Below are positions 1-7,727 of a stretch of DNA of 64,000 nt, one piece after another; within the stretch, counting starts at the first letter, position 1; each line of letters starts with the position of its first letter. The position numbers and the translations under genes were made by a program. This DNA comes from Bifidobacterium colobi (GTDB lineage Bacteria; Actinomycetota; Actinomycetes; Actinomycetales; Bifidobacteriaceae): contig NZ_JAFEJU010000007.1 in NCBI RefSeq assembly GCF_018555455.1, forward strand, positions 1 to 64,000, written 5' to 3'. The notes beneath the pieces are model-generated. The model was not told the origin of the DNA, did no database searches, and worked only from the letters and a program-made list of their open reading frames with translations.

Positions 1-2
1 CG

Positions 3-128
3 GCAGTCTCGCTCGCGGGCGAGCACGCGGACGGCGTGGACCACGCGTGGATCGCCGGTGGCACCGGCGTGGTCGCCCCCGCCACCGCCGACGCCATCGC
101 CGACAAACTCAACCTCACCGTCAAATAA
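3..128 (+). CDS. C-terminal end of a truncated CDS, possibly cell-wall-binding
   Basis: Only the last 41 codons are in the window, ending in TAA. The segment (…DHAWIAGGTGVVAPATADAIADKL…) is acidic and alanine-rich. The phrase IAGGTGVVAPATADAI resembles the end of a putative cell-wall-binding repeat 2 unit, where a [VI]-GG-x-G-x-[VI] strand is followed by a helix. That would fit a secreted wall-associated protein beside a wall polysaccharide locus, but the fragment is too short to be sure. A perfect 14-bp hairpin follows the stop. Confidence 0.5.
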   Translation, partial: AVSLAGEHADGVDHAWIAGGTGVVAPATADAIADKLNLTVK

Positions 129-138
129 TGACAGAGGT

Positions 139-173
139 TTGCTGGCGGCTTGTTATAAGCAAGCCGCCAGCAA
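139..173 (+). terminator. Hairpin terminator after the first truncated CDS
   Basis: A perfect 14-bp inverted repeat (139-152 with 160-173) has a 7-nt AT-rich loop. It is followed by an AT-rich stretch but no clean T run. Its position just after the stop codon supports a terminator that isolates the following glycosyltransferase gene. Confidence 0.6.
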
Positions 174-203
174 CAATTATCTTTCACGCTATGCTTGTAG
201 CTT

Positions 204-1154
204 ATGGGTATGCGAACGATAATCCGCACGTGGATTTGGGAATCAAAGAATAAACTGCGTCGAACGATGACACATCTCTTCCGACGTCTTACTGGCAAGC
301 AACGCATCATTGTTTCTCTAACTTCTTATCCGCCTCGTATGGCTACTATCCATGAGTCAATCAGGTCGATTCTGGCTCAGAAGACCTTGCCTGACAAAAT
401 AATCTTGTGGCTTTACGAAGGCGATTTCCCTAACCGCGAGAAGGATTTACCTGGAACACTTACTCATTTGCTTGCCCATGATGTGCAAATTCGTTGGGTC
501 AAGGAAGATTTGAAGCCTCATAAGAAATACTACTGGGCGCTTCAAGAGTTTACTCATGATTTGGTCATCACCTTCGATGATGACATGATTTACCCGAATA
601 CGTATATTTCCGAATTGATGGAAACGCATTGCGCCCATCCTAGTGCAGTGGTATCAATTCGCACCCATCTGATTACTTTTAATGCAGATGGCTCGCTAAA
701 GCCATATAATGACTGGATCTTTGAGGCGCCAGCACATTGTTCGTCACTGTTGAATAGGCCTTCAATGCGGTTGTTTGGGACAAATGGCGCTGGTACTTTG
801 TTCCCCCCTCGAATTATGCCCGCAGCAACTTTTGATATGGAGGCAATTCGTAGGACAGCGCTCAGAGCTGATGACATTTGGATAAAGGTAATGCAGGTTG
901 TAGGCAGAGTCCCTGTTGTCGCCGCGACTTCGAACCAAGTGATTTCTTTGACTTCGGCTGATCAGGCGCGAGCCGAGAATCGTATTGGTTTTGTGCCTGG
1001 TTCTCAGGAGGAAGCGTTGTGGAGCTCGAATAGCGAAGGTGGTAATGATGAAGTCATTGCCAAGGTGCTCTCATATCCTTCTGTCAAAGCTGCGTTAAAT
1101 GGTGATTTTGAACAGCTTGTTCGTGATGATGATCTTGATAACTTCCTGCATTGA
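204..1154 (+). CDS. Glycosyltransferase-like protein of a polysaccharide locus
   Basis: The 316-residue product starts its recognisable core near residue 35 with IIVSLTSYPPRM, followed by a helix (IHESIRSILAQKTLPDKIILWL). A DDDMIYP motif lies near residue 125 and resembles the metal-binding DxD of GT-A glycosyltransferases. A second ATG (about 267) could be the true start, because no strong ribosome binding site precedes the first. No signal peptide is seen, so it should act in the cytosol. It lies upstream of the ABC exporter, which suggests a role in building the exported glycan. The sugar and acceptor cannot be read from the sequence. Confidence 0.7.
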   Translation: MGMRTIIRTWIWESKNKLRRTMTHLFRRLTGKQRIIVSLTSYPPRMATIHESIRSILAQKTLPDKIILWLYEGDFPNREKDLPGTLTHLLAHDVQIRWVKEDLKPHKKYYWALQEFTHDLVITFDDDMIYPNTYISELMETHCAHPSAVVSIRTHLITFNADGSLKPYNDWIFEAPAHCSSLLNRPSMRLFGTNGAGTLFPPRIMPAATFDMEAIRRTALRADDIWIKVMQVVGRVPVVAATSNQVISLTSADQARAENRIGFVPGSQEEALWSSNSEGGNDEVIAKVLSYPSVKAALNGDFEQLVRDDDLDNFLH

Positions 1155-1292
1155 TTATTGTCCCTCGACGGAATGTCTACTTTCGTCAAAAGGGATTGTG
1201 TCGTTTACCCCACCCCATAAAATTGGCGTGATTAGTGAATGCTGTGCTGCTGGAAGGCTGCACCCAAAAAACGTGTGTAGGATAGGACGCTC

Positions 1293-2123
1293 GTGAAGCA
1301 ATTCGTCAATAGACTTCAAAACCGTTACCACTACGCATTGGTGGTGTTTAAAGAGTTGGTGAAGACCAACTTTAAGCTACGCTATCAGGGATCGTTCCTT
1401 GGTGTGTTGTGGTCGGTGCTCCAGCCACTGATGCTGTTCGCGGTGATGTATGTGGTGTTCGTCAAGTTCCTGAAGTTCTCCGACGGTACACCGACGTTCC
1501 CCATCTCCTTGTTATGCGGTACCTGCCTGTGGCAGTTCTTTGCGGAATCCACGGGCATGGGCATGCGTTCCATTGTTGATCGTGGCGATTTGCTCCGCAA
1601 AATCCACTTCCCGAATTACATCATCGTGGCTTCCACCACCATGGGATCAATGATTTCTCTGGCCATTAATCTGGCAGTGGTGATTCTGTTCGGCACCTTT
1701 GCCCACGCGCATTACACCTGGCGTGTGCTGCTGGTGATCCCGAGCATTATCCAGCTGTACGCCCTCTCTCTTGGCGTAGCGCTGCTGCTTGGCTCGTTGT
1801 ATGTGTATTTCCGCGATATTGGGCATATCTGGGAAGTGCTGCTGCAAGCACTGTTCTATGCCACTCCTATTATCTACCCGATTTCCATGGTGATTGATCG
1901 TGGCTATGGTTGGGCAGCCAAGGTTATGATGCTTATGCCGGCTACGCAAACGATTATGGATATTCGCCATAATCTGATTTCCCCTGAATATGTGCCTACC
2001 GTCTGGCAGATGGTAAACAACAAGTGGCTGTGCCTGCTGCCTTATGTGGCTTCTGTATTTATTCTTTGGCTGGGCATTCATGTGTTCCGCAAATATAGCG
2101 CTAAGTTCGCGGAGGTACTCTGA
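1293..2123 (+). CDS. Polysaccharide ABC-2 transporter permease (Wzm/RgpC-like)
   Basis: The 276-residue membrane protein starts at GTG with AGGA upstream. The N-terminal signature (LVKTNFKLRYQGSFLGVLWS) is typical of ABC-2 permeases that export polysaccharides or teichoic acids. About six hydrophobic segments follow, and the family end region includes QALFYATPIIYPISMV. The stop overlaps the ATG of the ATP-binding partner (TGATG), showing translational coupling. Together they should move a lipid-linked glycan across the membrane. The later rml genes and RgpF-like protein point to a rhamnose-containing polymer as the cargo. Family identification is firm; the cargo is inferred. Confidence 0.9.
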   Translation: MKQFVNRLQNRYHYALVVFKELVKTNFKLRYQGSFLGVLWSVLQPLMLFAVMYVVFVKFLKFSDGTPTFPISLLCGTCLWQFFAESTGMGMRSIVDRGDLLRKIHFPNYIIVASTTMGSMISLAINLAVVILFGTFAHAHYTWRVLLVIPSIIQLYALSLGVALLLGSLYVYFRDIGHIWEVLLQALFYATPIIYPISMVIDRGYGWAAKVMMLMPATQTIMDIRHNLISPEYVPTVWQMVNNKWLCLLPYVASVFILWLGIHVFRKYSAKFAEVL

Positions 2124-3394
2124 TGACTGATTCTGAGAAGAATGTGGCAGTAACTGCACCTCAGTCCACTGAAGACAATCGTCCTGTAGTGCTTAAGGTC
2201 GAGCATGTGGCCAAGTATTTCCGTCTGCCTACGGAACAGGCTACCGGCTTGAAGATGGCTTTCTTGAATTGGACGCGTGGTATCAAGGGCTACACCGAGC
2301 AGCATGTGTTGCGCGATATCAATTTCGAGGTGCATCAGGGTGATTTCTTTGGCATTGTGGGCCGCAATGGTTCCGGCAAGTCGACTCTGCTGAAGATTAT
2401 CTCCCAGATTTACAAGCCCGAAAAAGGCAAGGTTACGGTTAACGGCAAGCTCGTGCCATTCATCGAACTTGGCGTGGGCTTTAACCCTGAGTTGACCGGT
2501 CGTGAGAACGTGTACCTGAACGGTGCCCTGTTAGGCTTCACTCGCGAGGAAATCGATGCGATGTACGATGACATCGTGGATTTTGCTGAGCTTGGCGAGT
2601 TCATGGATCAGAAGCTCAAGAACTATTCCTCTGGTATGCAGGTGCGTCTTGCATTCTCCGTGGCCATCAAAGCACAGGGCGATATTCTGGTTCTGGATGA
2701 GGTCTTGGCTGTGGGCGATGAAGCATTCCAGCGCAAGTGCGATAACTTCTTTGCGCACATCAAGCAGGATCCTACCAAAACAGTCATTCTGGTGACCCAT
2801 GCTATGGATGCTGTAAAGAAATACTGCAATAAGGCCATCCTTATTAAAGACGGCGAAATCATTGTGTCCGGCAACAAGAATGACGTCGCCGACCAGTACA
2901 CACTAGAGAACCTGAAAACCGCAAAACGATCTGAGACTGAGCAGCCTGTCAACGGTCAGTATCCGGCCGGTCTTAGCGAGCGTGTGCCGCGGTTGGAAGT
3001 TCGCCCTGAAAGTACTCCGCTGATCAAGACCCGGGAGCCATTCCGGTTCTGTGTTGACTATGAGTTCAATGAGGACGAAGAATTCTATCTTACGGTTACG
3101 CTATTCGATATGACTCGTGGCGGCATTATTTGTGACTCGGCTGCCGACTTGCGACAGACGAAACGTGGACGCCAGACTGCCACGTTTGAGCTGCCTCTTG
3201 ACGCCATTTGCAACGGCGATTATCGCATCACTGCTCAGTTGCGCATTCTGCCGGATCCAGATGATGTGCAGTCCAACCAGCAGCTGGCATACACGGATGA
3301 AACTCGCTCCTGTGATTTCGCGTTGCGCATCTCTGGCAATAACGGTTACGCATTGCTCAACAAGAACACGATGCAGGTAAAGCAGCTGGTCTAA
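2123..3394 (+). CDS. Polysaccharide ABC transporter ATPase (Wzt/RgpD-like)
   Basis: This is a 423-residue ATPase. Walker A is GRNGSGKST (near residue 77), the signature is NYSSGMQVRLAFS (near 170), and Walker B is ILVLDEVLAVGD. The nucleotide-binding domain takes about 270 residues. The remaining 150 form a beta-rich C-terminal extension (for example FRFCVDYEFNEDEEFYLTVTLFD), as in Wzt proteins whose C-terminal domain recognises the non-reducing end of the glycan. It is coupled to the permease by a 1-nt overlap. The extension suggests that export may depend on recognition of a chain terminus, which is inferred from the family. Confidence 0.92.
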   Translation: MTDSEKNVAVTAPQSTEDNRPVVLKVEHVAKYFRLPTEQATGLKMAFLNWTRGIKGYTEQHVLRDINFEVHQGDFFGIVGRNGSGKSTLLKIISQIYKPEKGKVTVNGKLVPFIELGVGFNPELTGRENVYLNGALLGFTREEIDAMYDDIVDFAELGEFMDQKLKNYSSGMQVRLAFSVAIKAQGDILVLDEVLAVGDEAFQRKCDNFFAHIKQDPTKTVILVTHAMDAVKKYCNKAILIKDGEIIVSGNKNDVADQYTLENLKTAKRSETEQPVNGQYPAGLSERVPRLEVRPESTPLIKTREPFRFCVDYEFNEDEEFYLTVTLFDMTRGGIICDSAADLRQTKRGRQTATFELPLDAICNGDYRITAQLRILPDPDDVQSNQQLAYTDETRSCDFALRISGNNGYALLNKNTMQVKQLV

Positions 3395-3424
3395 GCACAG
3401 TCGGTCCAATTGCCCAAGGGAGAA

Positions 3425-3470
3425 TGGCCTGGTTGTTCTACATAGGGGTGGAACAACCAGGCCATATTCT
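3425..3470 (+). terminator. Strong hairpin terminator after the ABC exporter genes
   Basis: A perfect 14-bp inverted repeat (3425-3438 with 3451-3464) has a 12-nt loop and is followed by TATTCTTGT. It lies 30 bp after the ATPase stop and ends the exporter operon. Confidence 0.8.
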
Positions 3471-3977
3471 TGTCTGACTATGTTACTCAATATGTCCATT
3501 CCCTCCGTGGTATGGGGATAATGTTGAAGCGTCCTGATTATTGTTCCGTCTCTGCGGCGAGACGGTTTTGCCATCTGTGTTTGTAATACTTGCTCTCAGC
3601 CTGCCCAATGTCCTGTAGTTAAGAGAGGCATATAGGACACTTCGAGTTATATCACGAGACTCATCGCATTGTCGCGTACTTCCAGCTCGTCGATCGGCTG
3701 AAAGGTCCTGTTGCGGCAAGGACAGGTACGATGAGCCGCACGGTGGGAACCCGCGTTGAACACGTTCGTCATCACTTTTGCAATCGCTTGGCAGACGATA
3801 GGCGCTGAAAAAGAAAACCACCAGTTACACATTTAATGGGGCAACACTGTGGATTGCTTCAAACAAGCGAAAACCTTAAACGGGTTCAAATGGGGACACG
3901 TTAGGATTGAAGGGGACTGTCTCAGAAAGAATATATCCTACGAATGCGTGCACATATAAGAATGGGAGTTTGAGCTG
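3471..3977. other. Gene-free stretch, possibly decayed coding remnant
   Basis: About 500 bp without a convincing gene separates the exporter operon from the AT-rich glycan block. Short open frames of 60-157 codons occur on the minus strand, none with a good start and ribosome binding site. One (3647-3832) keeps a cysteine-containing stretch (HRTCPCRNRTFQPIDELEV) that looks protein-like but is not recognised. The stretch just before the next gene has repeated GGGGAC-type words. It may be the scar of an old insertion, but no terminal repeats or transposase motifs are visible. Confidence 0.35.
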
Positions 3978-4946
3978 ATGCCAGAGAAGCAGGTCGATTC
4001 AGCGAAGCGGACGCTTACGGTGATGATTCCTTGCTATAACGAGCAGGAATCCTTGCCGATTTTGTTTGAGCGTATGGATGCTCTGGTGGCGCAAGGCTCG
4101 CAGCATGACCTTGACTATACGCTACTGTTCGTTGACGATGGGTCGAAAGACGATACCCGCAAACTCATCAAGGAATATGCGAAGCAGCACCCCTATGTGG
4201 AGTATATTTTCCTTTCCCGTAATTTCGGTAAGGAAAAGGCCATGTTTGCAGGTATTGAGAACGTACATACGGATGGCTTGGTGATTATTGACGCTGATTT
4301 GCAGGATCCGCCAGAATTGATTCCTCAAATGGCGGAGTTGTGGCGTCAGGGTTATGAGGATGTATACGCGCGTAGGCGTTCGCGCGAAGGTGAGAGCTGG
4401 CTGAAGAAAGCCACGAGCTGCTGGTACTACGATTTGCTGCAGCGGGTCTCCGGAGTGACCATTCAGAAGGATACAGGCGACTTCCGCTTGCTTGATCGCA
4501 AGTGCGTGGATGCGTTGAAGCGTTTGGATGAGTCGGAGCGTAATTCCAAGGCTCTGTTCAGTTGGATTGGCTTTAAGAAGATTGAATTCCTATATGACCG
4601 TGACAGGCGTGTGGCGGGCAAGACGAAGTGGAATTATTTCAAACTGTTCCATCTGGCCATGGACGGCATTACCAGTTTTACTACCTTGCCATTGAAGATA
4701 GCTACATGGTCCGGCATGGTGGTTTCGGTTATAGCCGTCATTTATGCCATGGTGATTCTGATTAAAACCTTGGCCTTTGGCGTGGATGTGCCTGGTTATG
4801 CTTCCACGATGGTCGTGGTACTGATTCTGGGCGGGATTCAACTGCTGAGCCTTGGTGTCATCGGTGAATACTTGGGGCGTATTTTCATGCAGACCAAGCA
4901 TCGCCCGAATTACTTGGTGGAAGAGTCGAAACTAAATGATAATTAG
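3978..4946 (+). CDS. Polyprenyl-phosphate glycosyltransferase (GT2, GtrB/DPM1-like)
   Basis: The 322-residue protein has an N-terminal GT2 domain with PCYNE (near 18), FVDDGSKDDT (near 51) and DADLQDPPE (near 104). Two hydrophobic segments near residues 235-260 and 270-295 anchor it, as in GtrB, CsbB and related enzymes. These transfer a sugar from a nucleotide donor to undecaprenyl phosphate on the cytosolic face. The ATG of the next gene, a large membrane protein, lies inside this gene's 3' end (11-bp overlap). Such pairs usually consist of a lipid-phosphate-sugar synthase and the GT-C enzyme that uses its product outside the cell. The sugar is not predictable. Confidence 0.9.
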   Translation: MPEKQVDSAKRTLTVMIPCYNEQESLPILFERMDALVAQGSQHDLDYTLLFVDDGSKDDTRKLIKEYAKQHPYVEYIFLSRNFGKEKAMFAGIENVHTDGLVIIDADLQDPPELIPQMAELWRQGYEDVYARRRSREGESWLKKATSCWYYDLLQRVSGVTIQKDTGDFRLLDRKCVDALKRLDESERNSKALFSWIGFKKIEFLYDRDRRVAGKTKWNYFKLFHLAMDGITSFTTLPLKIATWSGMVVSVIAVIYAMVILIKTLAFGVDVPGYASTMVVVLILGGIQLLSLGVIGEYLGRIFMQTKHRPNYLVEESKLNDN

Positions 4947-6636
4947 CAAGAAGTCATCATGGCAATTTGTTGTGCCTGTTCTGTTGGGGATGCTGTTCGG
5001 CATTTGCACATTTGCTAGCTATAATAATGGTCAAGTTTCATTTCTGGCTCCGTCACTTTATTTTCTGATGGTGCTATTCGCTGTACTATTTTGCACGGTT
5101 TTCATACTGTTTGAGCGCTATCTTAGCGAAGATGGAAATGTCTACCACTCCAGACGCTTCGATGAACCATGGCCTTGCCATAATGCGGTTGGATTATTCC
5201 TGCGCCGCGTGCTCCCACTGAAGTGGTCAATAAAAAATGTGGCTTTGAGCTCTGGAATAATTCTTGTTTTCTGGCTCCCATATATTGTTTTAGCTTACCC
5301 CGGTATCTATTGGTGGGATACAACACTTCAAATCGCTGAGTTCTTCTCCGTGCCTCGTGTACTTTGGGACCAGCATCCATTTATGGATTCAATCGTGTTC
5401 GGCTTTTTCGCTAAGATCGGCATTCGCTGTTGGGGCAATGCGTTTGCCGGGTTGTATATGTTCATTATCTTGCAATGCGTTGCTGCAGCGATTGCTCTAG
5501 CCATGGTTGCTATTGCTTTATCGGATTATTCTGTGAGCTGGTTTTGGAGAATAACCTGTCTTCTATTCTTTGCCATATGGCCGGCCTATCCAAGAATGTT
5601 CACCACGGTAGCCAAAGACACGGTGTTCTCACCAATTTTGGTGATTTTTGTCATCATGTTCTGCTCGTTGATGAAATCACAAGGGGAAAAAATACGGCAA
5701 TGGCGGTTTTCGTTGCCATTTCTGTTGGTTTGCATAGGAATGTGCGTCACTAGAAAAACCGGTGTGTATATCGTGCTCGGAAGCATGATACTTCTCGTGT
5801 TTTCGAAATTCGCAGCGAAAATCAAGGCGTGGTGTGTGGCATTCGGCGTTGCCGTGTTCCTGCTTTGTTCGGTAGCGATTCCTGCAGTGGCGTACCCTAC
5901 GTTGCATATTCTCCCAGGCCTCAAGCAAGATGCATGGTCCTTGCCAATTCAGCAATTGGCAAATGCTGTTGTACAGAATCCGGATTCTTTCAGCGATCAT
6001 GAAAAGGAGATAATTCAACAGTATTATGCGCAGGATATTCCAACTTTAGAGAAGAACTACTCATTTGTGGCAGCTGATCCCGTAAAGGGTCCGGTGACAA
6101 TGAACGGACAACAGGAGTTTGTTTCCATTTGGGCTACACATTTCTTCACTAATCAGCAGGAGTATATGAGCGCATTTGCCGGATTGGCCGCCGGATGGTT
6201 CTCATTCCCTATCCCTGCCCAATCGATATATGATATCAACGCATATATCAATATCCCATACAATTCCGAACACCATTATGAGGGCATTGAACCGCTCCCT
6301 CGATGGTCTTCACATACGCTTGGCGAAAAAACCATTCCTCATTTGGAGACCATCGTCACTCAAATCCCAATCATCAATGTGCTCAGCAGCAAGGCTTTGT
6401 GGGGTTCTATACTGCCGTTCCTTTGCCTTTTCCTGGTATTACGCAAACGTTCCGATAAGCGGAGCAATGCTGTCTGCTGCCTTATGCCTTTGCTGCTGAC
6501 TGTGGCTACGCTATATGTGGGACCGACCTCGCTCTATCAAGAGGGAACTCGGTATGTGTTTCCGATTTTATGCGCCATGCCACTATGGCTGGCTATTTCC
6601 ATCAAATCGATAGACCCCGGAGACGATATAAGCTGA
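4936..6636 (+). CDS. Polytopic membrane protein, DUF6020-like, probable GT-C enzyme
   Basis: The 566-residue protein has more than ten hydrophobic segments. The first large outer loop contains YPGIYWWDTTLQIAEFF followed by WDQHPF, a pattern I associate with DUF6020 membrane proteins. Acidic and histidine residues after an early transmembrane segment are where GT-C glycosyltransferases place their catalytic residues. The gene overlaps the GtrB-like gene by 11 bp, so the two are translationally coupled. A role in adding a lipid-phosphate-borne sugar to a wall polymer outside the cell is inferred from that pairing. Confidence 0.75.
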   Translation: MIISKKSSWQFVVPVLLGMLFGICTFASYNNGQVSFLAPSLYFLMVLFAVLFCTVFILFERYLSEDGNVYHSRRFDEPWPCHNAVGLFLRRVLPLKWSIKNVALSSGIILVFWLPYIVLAYPGIYWWDTTLQIAEFFSVPRVLWDQHPFMDSIVFGFFAKIGIRCWGNAFAGLYMFIILQCVAAAIALAMVAIALSDYSVSWFWRITCLLFFAIWPAYPRMFTTVAKDTVFSPILVIFVIMFCSLMKSQGEKIRQWRFSLPFLLVCIGMCVTRKTGVYIVLGSMILLVFSKFAAKIKAWCVAFGVAVFLLCSVAIPAVAYPTLHILPGLKQDAWSLPIQQLANAVVQNPDSFSDHEKEIIQQYYAQDIPTLEKNYSFVAADPVKGPVTMNGQQEFVSIWATHFFTNQQEYMSAFAGLAAGWFSFPIPAQSIYDINAYINIPYNSEHHYEGIEPLPRWSSHTLGEKTIPHLETIVTQIPIINVLSSKALWGSILPFLCLFLVLRKRSDKRSNAVCCLMPLLLTVATLYVGPTSLYQEGTRYVFPILCAMPLWLAISIKSIDPGDDIS

Positions 6637-6657
6637 GGAAGAGCTGATTTGCGCAGG

Positions 6658-7650
6658 CTATAGCGTGGTTTCAATGCGATAGCGTGGGCGATGCTTTGAT
6701 TCCATATATATTTTGCCTACGTATTCGCCAACTATGCCGAGCGAGACCATGATGAGCCCTCCAATGAGCCACAGCGAGCACATCAGCGATCCCCAGCCGG
6801 CGACTGTATGACTTTGACCAAGTGAAGCCAGCACATAGATGAACATCGCAATTGCAACGAGGATGGAGAGCAAACCAGCTCCGGTGACGAAACTGAGGGG
6901 TTTTGTAGAGAATGACGTAATACCTTGCAGCGCGAAGGAAATCATCTTCTTGAGCGGATATTTCGATTCTCCTGCTTCGCGCTCGCCTCGTTCGTAGTAC
7001 ACCTTGCTGGTGTTGTATCCAAGTGTTGGCACGATGCCGCGTAGGAACAGGTTGACTTCGTGATATTCGCTGAGCGCATCCAGCGCTTCATGACTCATCA
7101 GACGATAGTCTGCGTGGTCAGGAATGGTTTCTGCGCCCATCCATTCGAAGATCTTATAAAAAGCTTCCGCGGTATTGCGCTTGAACCACGTATCCTTCTT
7201 GCGCGCCGAACGGACACCGTAGACAATCTCATCTCCATTACGGAAATTCGCAATGAACTCGTCTACGGCGTTTACGTCATCCTGCAAGTCAGCGTCCATG
7301 GAAATCGCGGCATCGCAGCCTTGAGCACGAGCTGTCATGAGACCTGCGAATAAAGCGTTCTGATGGCCTCGATTGTGAGCCAGTTTCACTCCGCCGAACA
7401 ACTGTTCGTTGGAGTTATGCAGACGCTGAATAATCTTCCATGTGCCATCTTTCGATCCGTCATCTACGAATAGAATACGGCTTTTGCTGCTTATCGTACT
7501 GTTGTTGATAAGAGTGTCGACTTTGGTGCAAAGCACGTCCGCGGTATGTGCCAACCCTTCTGTTTCGTTGTAGCAGGGGAGCACGAAATAAATGATGGGA
7601 GACGATGCTGCTCTCTTATCGGTATTCACGGCATTTGCCACACTCATCAT
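6658..7650 (-). CDS. Polyprenyl-phosphate glycosyltransferase (GT2, CsbB/GtrB-like)
   Basis: The 330-residue protein has a GT2 domain with LPCYNETEG (near 23), FVDDGSKDGT (near 64) and DADLQDD (near 118), then two C-terminal membrane helices and the family ending (GIVGEYVGKIYMESKHRPRY). Two adjacent ATG codons follow AAGGA closely, and either may be used. The gene is divergent from a YfhO-like gene with a 77-bp gap. CsbB and YfhO are a known pair in Firmicutes: CsbB makes the lipid-phosphate sugar and YfhO transfers it to lipoteichoic acid. A similar donor-transferase pair is likely here, with a different acceptor. Confidence 0.9.
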   Translation of the reverse strand: MMSVANAVNTDKRAASSPIIYFVLPCYNETEGLAHTADVLCTKVDTLINNSTISSKSRILFVDDGSKDGTWKIIQRLHNSNEQLFGGVKLAHNRGHQNALFAGLMTARAQGCDAAISMDADLQDDVNAVDEFIANFRNGDEIVYGVRSARKKDTWFKRNTAEAFYKIFEWMGAETIPDHADYRLMSHEALDALSEYHEVNLFLRGIVPTLGYNTSKVYYERGEREAGESKYPLKKMISFALQGITSFSTKPLSFVTGAGLLSILVAIAMFIYVLASLGQSHTVAGWGSLMCSLWLIGGLIMVSLGIVGEYVGKIYMESKHRPRYRIETTL

Positions 7651-7727
7651 TCCTTCTTAACAATCGCGTTCGTTACTTCTAGCTATACACACAGTATGCC
7701 AGCTGACTGTCCCCTAACAAGATAGTA

